Shown here: in pieces, positions 25,157 to 35,887 of the stretch
Layout of the letters: every line of letters starts with the position of its first letter
How positions within the stretch are numbered: the first letter of the stretch is position 1
Origin: an uncultured Streptomyces sp.
GTDB taxonomy: Bacteria > Actinomycetota > Actinomycetes > Streptomycetales > Streptomycetaceae
Assembly: GCF_947488945.1 (NCBI RefSeq)
Contig: NZ_CANLBS010000021.1
Span: forward strand, 84,589-148,588
Direction: 5' to 3'
DNA: 64,000 nt
Made by a program: the position numbers and the translations under genes
Notes under the pieces: generated by a model
Database searches by the model: none
The model's input: the letters and a program-made list of their open reading frames with translations, nothing else
Told to the model about the DNA's origin: nothing

Positions 25157-26580
25157 GACGCCTGCTGGGCCGGCTCCGCTCGCTGCCGCTCCGCTCCCGC
25201 CTCGCCCTGCTCGTCGCCACCGCCGTCGCGGTGGCGGTCGCCGCGGTCGCGGTCGCCTGCTGGTTCGTCACCCGCGAGCAGTTGGAACACCGGCTGGACG
25301 ACTCGCTGCGCAGCTCCCGGGTGGACGAGGACGCCGTCCGCGACCTGCTCGCCTACTGCCAGGGGGCCGGCCAGTCGCAGGCGCCGCAGTCCCTGAACCC
25401 CTCCTCCACCACCGTCCAGATCATCGACACCGAGGGCACCGCCTGCACCGCCCCGAACTCCTCCGCGCTGCCGGTGACCGATGACGACCGCAAGGTCCTG
25501 GCAGCCGGGCACGCCTACGCGCTGCACACCGAGACCGCCGCGAACGGCGTGAAGATGCGTGTCTACACCTACGAGCTGCCGACCAGGCCCCCCGGCCAGT
25601 ACGCCGTCTCCATCGCCCGGCCCATGAACGAGGTCACCGACCCGCTCTCCTCGCTCGCCTGGCTGCTGCTCGGCGTCGGCGGGCTCGGCGTCGTCGGAGC
25701 GGGCGCGGCCGGCCTGTGGGTGGCCCGGTCCGGACTGCGGCCGGTGGACGAACTCGCCGACGCCGTCGAGCTCGTGGCCCGCACCGAGGACCTCACCGTG
25801 CGCATCCCGGTCGAGGGCGAGGACGAGATCGCCCGGCTGTCGCGCTCCTTCAACTCGATGACGGCGTCCCTCGCGGTCTCCCGCGACCGGCAGGCCCAGC
25901 TCATCGCGGACGCCGGGCACGAGCTGCGCACCCCGCTGACCTCGCTGCGCACCAACATCGAGCTGCTCGCCCGCAGCGAGGACACCGGCCGGGCCATCCC
26001 GCCCGCAGACCGCAAGGCCCTGATGGCCTCGGTGACCGCCCAGATGACCGAACTGGCCGCGCTCATCGGCGATCTGCAGGAGCTGGCCCGCCCGGACGCC
26101 GCCCAGCCCGGACCGCTGGAGGTGGTGGGGCTGCACGACATCACCCGTACCGCCCTGCAACGCGCCCGGCTGCGCGGCCCCGAGCTGACCGTCACGGAGG
26201 AGCTGGCCCCCTGGTACGTCCGCGGAGAGCCGGCCGCGCTGCAACGGGCGATCGTCAATGTGCTGGACAACGCGGTGAAGTTCAGCCCCGCACGGGGCAC
26301 GGTCGAGGTCACCCTGCACCGCGGTGAGCTGCGGGTGCGCGACCACGGCCCCGGCATCCCGGCCGAGGACCTCCCGCACGTCTTCGAGCGCTTCTGGCGC
26401 TCCCCGTCCGCCCGCCAGCTCCCCGGCTCCGGCCTCGGCCTGTCCATCGTCGCCCGCACGGTCCAGCAGTCCGGCGGCGACATCGCCCTCCGCCCGGCAC
26501 CCGACGGCCACGGCACCGAAGCCGTCATCCGCCTCCCGGGCGCCCCGCAGCCGCCGCCGGAGCTGACGACGGGGGCGTGA
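25153..26580 (+). CDS. Sensor histidine kinase, MprB-like
   Basis: A 475-residue membrane kinase. It has a transmembrane helix at about 15-37, an extracellular sensor of about 120 residues, a second helix at about 165-187, a HAMP domain, and then H-box ADAGHELRTPLTSLRTN. N-box VLDNAVKFSP, G1 RDHGPGIP, F-box FERFWR and G2 GSGLGLSI are all intact. The GTG start overlaps the regulator stop, so the pair is translationally coupled. With the upstream protease it forms an MprAB/PepD-like envelope-stress unit. The signal is unknown. Confidence 0.93.
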   Translation: MRRLLGRLRSLPLRSRLALLVATAVAVAVAAVAVACWFVTREQLEHRLDDSLRSSRVDEDAVRDLLAYCQGAGQSQAPQSLNPSSTTVQIIDTEGTACTAPNSSALPVTDDDRKVLAAGHAYALHTETAANGVKMRVYTYELPTRPPGQYAVSIARPMNEVTDPLSSLAWLLLGVGGLGVVGAGAAGLWVARSGLRPVDELADAVELVARTEDLTVRIPVEGEDEIARLSRSFNSMTASLAVSRDRQAQLIADAGHELRTPLTSLRTNIELLARSEDTGRAIPPADRKALMASVTAQMTELAALIGDLQELARPDAAQPGPLEVVGLHDITRTALQRARLRGPELTVTEELAPWYVRGEPAALQRAIVNVLDNAVKFSPARGTVEVTLHRGELRVRDHGPGIPAEDLPHVFERFWRSPSARQLPGSGLGLSIVARTVQQSGGDIALRPAPDGHGTEAVIRLPGAPQPPPELTTGA

Positions 26581-26618
26581 AAGCACCACCGGGGAGTTCC
26601 TTCGCCGCCCTACGCACG

Positions 26619-26651
26619 AGGGCGGCCCCGCCTTCCCGGCCGGGCCGCCCT
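26619..26651. terminator. Bidirectional hairpin between kinase and nucleotidase genes
   Basis: Arms AGGGCGGCCC (26619-26628) and GGGCCGCCCT (26642-26651) lie between two convergent genes. It likely terminates both. Confidence 0.6.
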
Positions 26652-26660
26652 GTCCGTACG

Positions 26661-26698
26661 TCGTGCGTGTGCTCGTGCGTGTGCGTCGTGCGTGTGCG
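26661..26698. repeat. Short tandem repeat at the 3' end of the nucleotidase gene
   Basis: Three copies of a 12-13-nt unit TCGTGCGTGTGC(G) lie just past the stop codon. It is a simple-sequence tract with no coding role seen. Confidence 0.7.
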
Positions 26699-26707
26699 TC
26701 CGGTCGG

Positions 26708-28537
26708 CTACTGGACGACGGTGATCCGGTCCGCCGCCGGCGGTGCCAGCGGGGCCGCAGCGGTGGAGTGGGCGGTCAGGTACGCGTTGAACAGGTCGAG
26801 GTCGGACGGGCCGACCAGCTTGTTCGTGCCCTGGCCGAGGGCGGCGAAGCCGTCGCCGCCGCCCGCGAGGAACTCGTTCATCGCAACCCGGTAGGTGGCC
26901 GCCGGGTCGATCGCCGCACCGTTCAGCTTGATCGTGTCCACGACGACGCGGGCGGCACCGGTCTTCGTGAGGTCCAGGGTGTAGGTGAGGCCCTCGGAGA
27001 TCTGGAGGATCTTCGGGCTGGCCTCGTTGGAGCCGCTGACCTGCTGCTGGAGCGCGGTGATCACCTGGGCGCCGGTCAGGTCGATCACGTTCATCATGTT
27101 GGTGAACGGCTGCACGGCGAACGCCTCGCCGTAGGTCACCACACCGGCGCCCTCGCTGCCCGTGGCCGCGTACACGAGGTCGGCGCGGATGCCGCCCGGG
27201 TTCATCAGCGCGAACTGGGCGCCGCCCTTGTCCGCCGGGGCGAGCCCTTCGAGCTGGGCGTCGGCGATCAGGTCACCGAGCGGCTTCTCCAGGGCGGTGG
27301 AGCCGCGGCCGTTGATGTCGGCGCTGATGAAGCCCTGCGGCCGGGAGGCGATCGGCGCGGCCAGGGCGTTCCAGCGGGCGATCAGCGCCGTCATGTCCGT
27401 CGCCTTGGCCTGGTCGCGGCTGACCACGTGGTTCGCGGACTGGACCGACGTACGGACGATGTCGTCGGTGCGGCGGTCATAGGTGAGCGTGGTGTCGGTG
27501 TAGAGCTTGCCGAACGACGCGGCCGAGGTGACCATGCGCGGCTTGCCCGCCGGGTCCGGCACCGTGCAGACGTACGCCTGGTGGGTGTGGCCGGTGACGA
27601 GGGCGTCGACCTTCGGGGTGATGCCCTTGGCGATGTCCAGGATCGGGCCGGAGATGCCGGCGCCGGCCGCCGGGCTGTCGCAGTCGTAGTTGTACGAGGT
27701 CGAGGCCGGGGCGCCGCCCTCGTGGATGAGCGCGACGATCGACTTCACGCCCTGCCGGTCCAGTTCCTTGGCGTACTTGTTGACCGTCTCGATCTCGTCG
27801 TGGAACTTCAGCCCCTTGACCCCGTTGGCGGTGACGATGCCCGGCGTGCCTTCCAGGGTCACCCCGATGAAGCCGATCTTGACGCCGTTCTTCTTCCACA
27901 CCGTGTACGGCTTGAGCACCGGCTTGCCGGTCTTCTCGCTGGTCACGTTGGCCGCGAGGTACGGGAAGTCGGCGCCGCCGAACTCCTTGCCCTCTTCGTA
28001 ACAGCCCTCGACCGGGTGGCAGCCGCCCTTCTGCATGCGGGTCAGCTCGTCGACGCCCTCGTCGAACTCGTGATTGCCGACCGCCGTCACGTCGAGGTCG
28101 AGCCCGTTGAGCGCCTCGATGGTCGGCTCGTCGTGGAAGAGGCCCGACAGCAGCGGGCTCGCGCCGATCATGTCGCCGCCGGCGGCGGTGATCGAGTACG
28201 GGTTGCCCTTGCGCGCGGTGCGCAGCGAGGAGGCGAGGTACTCGACGCCGCCGGCCGGTACCGACTTCACGGTGCCGTCGGCCTGCGTCTCGGAGACCGC
28301 GCCCGACGAGCCCGACGGGGGCTCCAGGTTCCCGTGCAGGTCGTTGAAGGAGAGGAGCTGGACGTCGACGGTGCGGGACTGATGTCCGTGGCCGTGGCCC
28401 TTGCCGGGCCCGTGGCCCGTCCCGCCGCCGTGGGCGTTGGCCGGCATCGCGGCGACGAGGGCGCCCACGGCGGCCAGGCCGGTCGCGGCGGCGAGCACCC
28501 GCCGGGAAGCGCGTTTCTTCTGCGGAGTCGCTGACAT
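26708..28537 (-). CDS. Secreted 5'-nucleotidase / bifunctional metallophosphatase
   Basis: A 609-residue exported enzyme. The signal peptide (about 1-36) begins KKRASRRVLAAATG and resembles a Tat signal, ending ANAHG. A Gly/His-rich stretch follows, then the calcineurin-like metal site: LLSFNDLHGNLEP, GGDMIGASPLLSG, GNHEFDEG and TGHTHQAYV. The C-terminal 5'-nucleotidase substrate domain (about 390-590) ends with MNEFLAGGGDGFAAL. It probably releases phosphate from extracellular nucleotides. That fits the phosphate genes 4-12 kb away, but I found no convincing PHO box upstream. It diverges from mshD across 265 bp. Confidence 0.93.
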   Translation of the reverse strand: MSATPQKKRASRRVLAAATGLAAVGALVAAMPANAHGGGTGHGPGKGHGHGHQSRTVDVQLLSFNDLHGNLEPPSGSSGAVSETQADGTVKSVPAGGVEYLASSLRTARKGNPYSITAAGGDMIGASPLLSGLFHDEPTIEALNGLDLDVTAVGNHEFDEGVDELTRMQKGGCHPVEGCYEEGKEFGGADFPYLAANVTSEKTGKPVLKPYTVWKKNGVKIGFIGVTLEGTPGIVTANGVKGLKFHDEIETVNKYAKELDRQGVKSIVALIHEGGAPASTSYNYDCDSPAAGAGISGPILDIAKGITPKVDALVTGHTHQAYVCTVPDPAGKPRMVTSAASFGKLYTDTTLTYDRRTDDIVRTSVQSANHVVSRDQAKATDMTALIARWNALAAPIASRPQGFISADINGRGSTALEKPLGDLIADAQLEGLAPADKGGAQFALMNPGGIRADLVYAATGSEGAGVVTYGEAFAVQPFTNMMNVIDLTGAQVITALQQQVSGSNEASPKILQISEGLTYTLDLTKTGAARVVVDTIKLNGAAIDPAATYRVAMNEFLAGGGDGFAALGQGTNKLVGPSDLDLFNAYLTAHSTAAAPLAPPAADRITVVQ

Positions 28538-28789
28538 CGGTCCCCTTGTGAGTTCAGCGTGAGGGTCGGTGGTGTGGCGCCGGCGTGTGATGACACGGCT
28601 GGATCCTGCGAGCGGAAGCCTAGGGTCAACGCGCGTAGCGCGACAGGTGTTCGGGGTTACGAGCGCGTTGCCGTTGCCCCGGGAACCCCACGGAACGCCA
28701 CATAACGCCTACCGGGCCGGGGCCGCCCGCACCCGTGCCGCACGGGACGGACCCACCCGTCCCGAGCCCGCTCCGGGGCCCCGTCGCCG

Positions 28790-28795
28790 TACGCT
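28790..28795 (+). promoter_or_regulatory. -10 box for leaderless mshD mRNA
   Basis: TACGCT lies 7 nt before the mshD ATG, and no ribosome-binding site is visible. No clear -35. The 265-bp divergent region 28538-28802 shows nothing else I can name. Confidence 0.3.
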
Positions 28796-28802
28796 CGTAC
28801 GC

Positions 28803-29726
28803 ATGACGAACGACGTACCCCTCCCGGCGCCCGGACGCGAGATCGAGACCCTCGACGCACTCACCCCCGACCAGTCCGATGCGGTGCTGGACCTGCTCGC
28901 CGAGGCCGCCGCCTCCGACGGCCGGCAGGCCGTGTCCGAGCAGGGCCGGCTCCAGCTCCGGGGCGGGCACCGCGACGGCGTAAGGCACTTCCTGCTCCTG
29001 GTCGGCGGCGAACTGACGGGGTACGCGCAACTGGAGGACACCGACCCGGTCGAGGCCCCCGCGGCCGAACTGGTCGTCCGCCCGGCCGCCCGCGGCCTCG
29101 GCCACGGACGCGCGCTCGGCTCCGCGCTGCTCGGCGCGACCGGCAAGCGGCTGCGGGTGTGGGCGCACGGCGGCGGGGCCGCCGCCCGCCACCTGTCGCA
29201 GGTCCTCGGCCTCTCGCTCTTCCGCGAACTGCGCCAGCTCCGCCGTCCGCTGACCGGGTCGGCGGTCTCCGAGCCGGTGCTGCCGCCGGGCGTCACCGTA
29301 CGCACCTTCGTGCCCGGCCAGGACGACGAAGCCTGGCTCGCGGTGAACCGTGCCGCCTTCGCCCACCACCCCGAGCAGGGCTCGCTCACCCAGCGGGATC
29401 TGGACGACCGCAAGGCGGAACCGTGGTTCGACCCGAAGGGCTTCTTCCTGGCGGAGCGCGACGGTGAGCTCGTCGGCTTCCACTGGACGAAGGTCCACGC
29501 GGACGAGCGCCTCGGCGAGGTGTACGTCGTCGGGGTCCGGCCCGACGCCCAGGGCGGCGGCCTCGGCAAGGCGCTCACCGCGATCGGCCTGCGCCATTTG
29601 GCGGCCGAGGGCCTGCCGACGGCGATGCTCTACGTCGACGCGGACAACACGGCGGCCGTGACCGTCTACGAGCGGATGGGCTTCACCACCCATGAGGTGG
29701 ACCTGATGTACCGCACGGAGTCCTGA
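28803..29726 (+). CDS. mshD: Mycothiol synthase
   Basis: A 307-residue acetyltransferase catalysing the last step of mycothiol synthesis: acetyl-CoA plus cysteinyl-glucosaminyl-inositol. It has the characteristic two tandem GNAT domains. The first (about 15-145) has VVRPAARGLGHGRALG. The second, catalytic one (about 160-305) has VGVRPDAQGGGLGKALT, LYVDADNTAAVTVYERMGF and the preceding FHWTKVH. Length matches MshD. Mycothiol is the main actinobacterial thiol, which confirms the lineage. Other msh genes are not in the window. Confidence 0.95.
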   Translation: MTNDVPLPAPGREIETLDALTPDQSDAVLDLLAEAAASDGRQAVSEQGRLQLRGGHRDGVRHFLLLVGGELTGYAQLEDTDPVEAPAAELVVRPAARGLGHGRALGSALLGATGKRLRVWAHGGGAAARHLSQVLGLSLFRELRQLRRPLTGSAVSEPVLPPGVTVRTFVPGQDDEAWLAVNRAAFAHHPEQGSLTQRDLDDRKAEPWFDPKGFFLAERDGELVGFHWTKVHADERLGEVYVVGVRPDAQGGGLGKALTAIGLRHLAAEGLPTAMLYVDADNTAAVTVYERMGFTTHEVDLMYRTES

Positions 29727-29742
29727 CCCGCCCGCACCCCTC

Positions 29743-29793
29743 CGAGCGCCCCCGCCCCCGTCCGGCCCCCACCGGACCGGGCGGGGGCGCTCG
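29743..29793 (+). terminator. Strong intrinsic terminator after mshD
   Basis: Perfect 15-bp arms CGAGCGCCCCCGCCC (29743-29757) and its complement (29779-29793), with an inner stem GTCCGG/CCGGAC. It lies 17 bp past the stop. Confidence 0.85.
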
Positions 29794-29905
29794 TGCGTGC
29801 GGCGGAGGTTCGCGGGCTTCGCGGGGGTTCGTCACCGTCTCGACCGGGCCGGACCGTCTACCGCAACAGCATTGATCCGGATTGCACTTGACGTGCGGTC
29901 AGAAA

Positions 29906-29947
29906 AGCACCACCCTTTCACTACTCAATTAGTGAAAGGGTGGTGCT
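29906..29947 (+). promoter_or_regulatory. 18-bp-arm palindrome covering the start of a GntR/ABC operon
   Basis: The left arm AGCACCACCCTTTCACTA (29906-29923) and its exact complement (29930-29947) are separated by CTCAAT. The right arm contains the ribosome site AAAGGGTGG and ends 1 nt before the ATG. As DNA it is a probable operator for the encoded YtrA-type regulator. As RNA it would fold and bury the ribosome site. The local AT-richness stands out. Confidence 0.75.
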
Positions 29948-29948
29948 G

Positions 29949-30362
29949 ATGACGGACGCAAGGGCTGACGCCTTCGAGTTCCGCATCGACCGGCGCAGCG
30001 GCGTCGCCACCTACCTCCAGATCGTCCAGCAGGCCAAACAGGCGCTGCGGCTGGGCGTCCTGGAGCCGGGAGACCGCCTGCCCACGGCCCGCGAGGTGGT
30101 GGAGGTGACCGCGATCAATCCGAACACCGTGCTGAAGGCGTACCGCGAACTGGAGCGCGAGGGGCTGGTGGAGGCCCGGCGCGGCCTCGGCACCTTCGTA
30201 CGCCGGACGCTCGGGGCCGCCGGGGCGGGGGAAGGGCCGTTGCGCGCCGAACTCGCCGACTGGGCGCGCCGGGCACGGGCGGCCGGGCTGGAGAGGGACG
30301 ACATCGGCGCGCTCTTCTCCGCCGTACTGGACAGCACCTTCGAGGGGGACGCACACGAATGA
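29949..30362 (+). CDS. YtrA-type GntR regulator
   Basis: A 137-residue short GntR-family repressor: a winged helix (residues 11-80; YLQIVQQAKQALRLG, LPTAREVVEVTAINPNTVLKAYREL) and a short helical dimerisation tail. This is the YtrA subfamily, which almost always precedes an ABC transporter operon and represses it, as here. Its TGA overlaps the next ATG. The perfect palindrome immediately upstream is its likely operator. ATG at 29949 was preferred to a GTG at 29940 because the ribosome site AAAGGGTGG lies just upstream of it. Cell-wall antibiotics induce some relatives; the inducer here is unknown. Confidence 0.9.
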   Translation: MTDARADAFEFRIDRRSGVATYLQIVQQAKQALRLGVLEPGDRLPTAREVVEVTAINPNTVLKAYRELEREGLVEARRGLGTFVRRTLGAAGAGEGPLRAELADWARRARAAGLERDDIGALFSAVLDSTFEGDAHE

Positions 30363-31312
30363 CCCGGACCGCGATCGAGGCGCACGACCTCGGCACCACC
30401 TACCGCCGCCGGAAGGACCACTGGGCCCTGCGGCACTGCTCGTTCCGGCTGCCCGCCGGCCGCGTATGCGCGCTGGTCGGGCCCAACGGCGCCGGCAAAT
30501 CGACTCTGCTGAGCCTGGCCGCGGGCCTGCTGCGCCCGGCGGAGGGATCGCTGCGCGTGCTCGGATCGCCTCCCGCCGAGGCGCGCACCCGCATCGCCTA
30601 CGTGGCCCAGGAGAAGCCGCTGTACCAGCAGTTGACGGTCGAGGACACGCTGCGGGCCGGACGGGCGCTCAACCCCGGCACCTGGGACCGGGCGATCGCC
30701 GAACGCGTCGTCGGCGACCTGCCGCGCGGCGAGCGCGTCCGCTCGCTCTCCGGCGGCTCCCGGACCCGCCTCGCCCTGGCGCTCGCCCTCGGCAAACGGG
30801 CCGAACTGCTGCTGCTGGACGAGCCGATGGCCGACCTCGACCCACTGGTCCGGCACCGGCTGATGGGTGTGCTGATGGCCGAGGCCGCCGAACACGGCAC
30901 CACCATCGTGCTCTCCTCGCACATCCTGACCGAACTGGAGGGGGTCTGCGACTTCCTGCTCCTGGTGGACGGCGGCCGGATCCGCCTGGGCGGCGACGTG
31001 GACGAGATACTCGCCGCGCACACCCTGCTCGACGGGCGCGACGCCGGGCAGGACGACCGTCGCGACGGCGGCCGGCCGGGTGACCGCCCCGGCAGCCCTC
31101 TGGCCCCGCACACCGTCGTCGAATCCCGCGCGACGGGCCGCCGGCTCACCGCACTGGTCAGAACGGAGGGGCCCGTGGACCCCGCCCGCTGGGAGGCCAC
31201 CCGGCCCTCCCTTGAGGAACTGCTCCTTGCCCACCTGCGCGCCCCCGAGGCGCCTTCGCTGCTCACCCCGGCCGCGACCGCGGGAGCCCGCGAGGCGGTG
31301 ACCGCGTCATGA
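30359..31312 (+). CDS. ABC transporter ATP-binding protein
   Basis: A 317-residue ATPase subunit: Walker A GPNGAGKSTLL near residue 42, Q-loop in AYVAQEKPLY, signature LSGGSRTRLALA, Walker B LLLLDEPMADLD and switch SSHILTELE. The C-terminal 80 residues extend beyond the core, as in drug or lantibiotic-type exporters. It is coupled to the GntR regulator upstream and the membrane subunit downstream by ATGA overlaps. Substrate unknown. Confidence 0.93.
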   Translation: MTRTAIEAHDLGTTYRRRKDHWALRHCSFRLPAGRVCALVGPNGAGKSTLLSLAAGLLRPAEGSLRVLGSPPAEARTRIAYVAQEKPLYQQLTVEDTLRAGRALNPGTWDRAIAERVVGDLPRGERVRSLSGGSRTRLALALALGKRAELLLLDEPMADLDPLVRHRLMGVLMAEAAEHGTTIVLSSHILTELEGVCDFLLLVDGGRIRLGGDVDEILAAHTLLDGRDAGQDDRRDGGRPGDRPGSPLAPHTVVESRATGRRLTALVRTEGPVDPARWEATRPSLEELLLAHLRAPEAPSLLTPAATAGAREAVTAS

Positions 31313-32346
31313 CCGTCCTGACCCCGGCCGACGCCCCCGCCACGGTCCGGCGGACGGACGCCCGCCCCGGCACCGTGCTCGACGCCGCCCGCGTCGTCGC
31401 CCGCCAGCACCGCACCATGGGGTGGCTGCTCGGCGCCCTGACCGTGCTGGCCGTGGGCGCGCTCATCGTCGTCCGTCTGCGGGCGGACGGCATCGCCGCC
31501 GACTTCGCGACCACCGGTTGCAGCGTCGACAACACGACCCGGGCCTGCGGCGGAGCCGTGCGCTCGTACTTCGACAGCGAATGGTTCGCCTCGCGCCTCC
31601 AGACCTACCTGGGCCTGCTCCTCATGGCGCTGCCCGCCGTCTTCGGCGCGTTCATGGCGGGGCCCGCCGTCGGACGCGAGCTGGAGAGCGGCACGTACAA
31701 GCTCGCCTGGAGCCAGGCCGTGTCACCGGCCCGCTGGCTGGCGGCCAAGCTCGCCGTCCCGGCCGCCGCCGCCGTCACCGCCACCCTCGTGCTGACCGCC
31801 GCCAGTGCGTGGTACCGGCCCGAGAACCAGGCGGACCGGCCCTACGTGCTCGCCTGGTACGGCCCCACCCTGTACGGCTCGCTGGGCACGGTCCCGTTCG
31901 CGCTCGCCCTGTTCGGCCTGGCGGTCGGCACCCTCGCCGGCGTGCTGCTCCGCCGGACCGTCGCCGCCATGGCCGCGACCGTGGTCACGGTGGGGGCCGT
32001 CGTGGCCGGCCAGGTGAGGTTCCGGTCGCACCTGTGGCCCACCGAGGTGTATGAGTCCGCCCTGAACACCAGCAATCCCGCCGGCTTCCCCACCGAAAGC
32101 TGGATCACCTGGAGCGGCTACGTCACGGCGGACGGTACCCGGATCACCGACCCCTGCGGCGGCCTCGGAGAAAAGACGGACATCGAAACCTGCATGGACT
32201 TGTCCGACGTCACCGGCTTCTTCTACCTCCACCACCCCGAGTCGCACTTCTGGCCCCTGCAACTCGTCGAGTCCGGCATCCTGCTCGCCGCCGCACTGGT
32301 CGCCGTCGCGGTGGCCTTCCGGCTGCTGAGGCGCCTGCACGGCTGA
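31309..32346 (+). CDS. ABC transporter permease
   Basis: A 345-residue membrane subunit of the ABC-2 export type with about six hydrophobic helices (for example MGWLLGALTVLAVGALIVV and AALVAVAVAFRLL). An extracellular loop after the first helix contains two cysteines (TTGCSVDNTTRACGG). VGRELESGTYKLAWSQ resembles the coupling segment of ABC-2 permeases. It starts in an ATGA overlap with the ATPase and ends at a terminator. It probably works as a homodimer, since only one permease gene is present. Confidence 0.87.
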   Translation: MTVLTPADAPATVRRTDARPGTVLDAARVVARQHRTMGWLLGALTVLAVGALIVVRLRADGIAADFATTGCSVDNTTRACGGAVRSYFDSEWFASRLQTYLGLLLMALPAVFGAFMAGPAVGRELESGTYKLAWSQAVSPARWLAAKLAVPAAAAVTATLVLTAASAWYRPENQADRPYVLAWYGPTLYGSLGTVPFALALFGLAVGTLAGVLLRRTVAAMAATVVTVGAVVAGQVRFRSHLWPTEVYESALNTSNPAGFPTESWITWSGYVTADGTRITDPCGGLGEKTDIETCMDLSDVTGFFYLHHPESHFWPLQLVESGILLAAALVAVAVAFRLLRRLHG

Positions 32347-32354
32347 CGCACCCA

Positions 32355-32385
32355 CCCGTCCGGTCACCCCGAGCGACCGGACGGG
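32355..32385 (+). terminator. Intrinsic terminator of the GntR/ABC operon
   Basis: Perfect 11-bp arms CCCGTCCGGTC (32355-32365) and GACCGGACGGG (32375-32385), 9 bp after the permease stop. Confidence 0.75.
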
Positions 32386-32486
32386 GCGGCACCGGTCCGG
32401 ACCCGGGACGGGGGCTCCGGGCCGGTCGTCGTGGGCGGACGGGGGCCTCCGCTGCCGCCCGCCCGCGTCCACACCGCTTCCTGCAT

Positions 32487-32519
32487 GTCATGTCACCGTT
32501 ACCAGCCATTCAGACTGGC
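32487..32519 (+). promoter_or_regulatory. Tentative PHO-box region of ppk
   Basis: GTCATGTCACC, GTTACCAGCCA and TTCAGACTGGC follow in an 11-nt rhythm; agreement with the PhoP repeat (GTTCACC plus 4 nt) is partial. ppk is a known PhoP target in Streptomyces, which is the main reason to list this. The rest of 32386-32652 shows no gene. Confidence 0.3.
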
Positions 32520-32652
32520 TTGCGACCCTCACGGAATGCAGCCAGCTGTACCCGCCCCCCGCAACGGGAAGCCTCAGCGCCCTCCCGGATCATCCGTGAT
32601 CTTTCCTGGCTCCGACGCGCCCATACGGCCGTTCAGCGGGAAGAATGGGTCC

Positions 32653-34885
<2,233 letters not shown>

Positions 34886-34899
<14 letters not shown>

Positions 34900-35887
34900 C
34901 CAGCAATCCCTCAGGACGCCCGCGGAACTCTCCGCCGAGGCCGTCCTCGCGCCCTATCTCCGGGCCCAGGCCGGTGACTTCCTGCGCAGCCTGCGCCTGC
35001 ACCGCGAGCACAGCGCGCCCACCGACCCCGGAGCCCACGGCGCCGAGGAGGCGACCCGGGCGCTACGGCGCTCCGCCCGCCGTATCAGCGCCACGCTGCA
35101 CACCTTCAAGGGGCTGGTCGAGCCGGGCTGGGCCGACCAGTTGCGGGCCGAGCTGGCGTGGCTCTCCGGCACCCTGGCGCGGGAGCACGCCTGCTCGACG
35201 CGGCTGACCCGGCTGCTGGAGGCGCTCCACCAGCTCTCCGGCCCCGCACTCCCGGCCGCCCGCGCCTCCTCCGCAGGGGCCGCGGCCGGGGACGGCAAGG
35301 ACCGGGCGGCGCTCAGCGTCGGGGCGGCACGCGCCGGAGCGCTCCTGGAGCGCCAGCTCACCCTGGCCCGCACCCGCGCGCACTCCGCGGCGCTCCAGGC
35401 GCTCGGCTCCTCCCGCTTCCACGCCGTGGCCGACGCGGTCGCCCTGCTGGCATCGGAGGTCCCGCTGGCCGCCGCGGACCAGGAATCGGGGGTGGACGCG
35501 CTGCTGGGGCCCGCCGAGCGGGCCGAACAGCGGCTGATCGGTGCGGTGGCGGCACTGCCGGCCGACGAGTCCTCCGAGCCGTACAACGAGGCGCACGACG
35601 CGCTGTGGCACCAGACCCGGTTGCTGCTGCGGCTGCACCGGTACGCCCACGAGGTGGTCCGGGGGGCGCCCGACCCGGTCCTGGTCGCGCCGGTGCACGC
35701 CCTGGACCTGCACCGGGACGCCGCCGAGGCCGCCACCGCCGCCGCTTCGGCGGCCCGTACGCCCCGGATCGCTCCGGCGACCGCGTACGCGCTCGGCGTG
35801 CTGCACGCGGACCAGCGCCACGAGGTGGAGGCCGCCCGCGGACTCTTCCGGGAGAGCTGGCCGTTCGCGGCGGTGAGGGCGTCGTGA
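34886..35887 (+). CDS. CHAD-domain protein
   Basis: A 333-residue helical protein of the CHAD family, whose conserved histidines, arginines and lysines bind polyphosphate. Visible features are RALRRSARRISATLHTFKGL, the helical RLTRLLEALHQL and the late HDALWHQTRLLLRLHRYAHEV segment. The GTG start lies inside the ppk end (14-nt overlap) and its stop overlaps the Nudix start, giving a tightly coupled ppk-CHAD-Nudix unit. Likely role: binding or organising polyphosphate. Mechanism unknown. Confidence 0.9.

Noticed and set aside
26663..28534. Long open frame on the plus strand opposite the 5'-nucleotidase
   Set aside because: Composition is Arg/Gly/Asp/Val-rich with no domain; it is the antisense frame expected from high third-position GC of the real gene. 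The same holds for large frames at 4762-6651, 6039-7973, 7216-9453, 20704-22599, 23042-25105, 32710-34848, 39996-41711 and 58143-60089.
28538..28802. PHO box for the 5'-nucleotidase
   Set aside because: Only partial TTGACC and GAACTCAC fragments without 11-bp periodicity.
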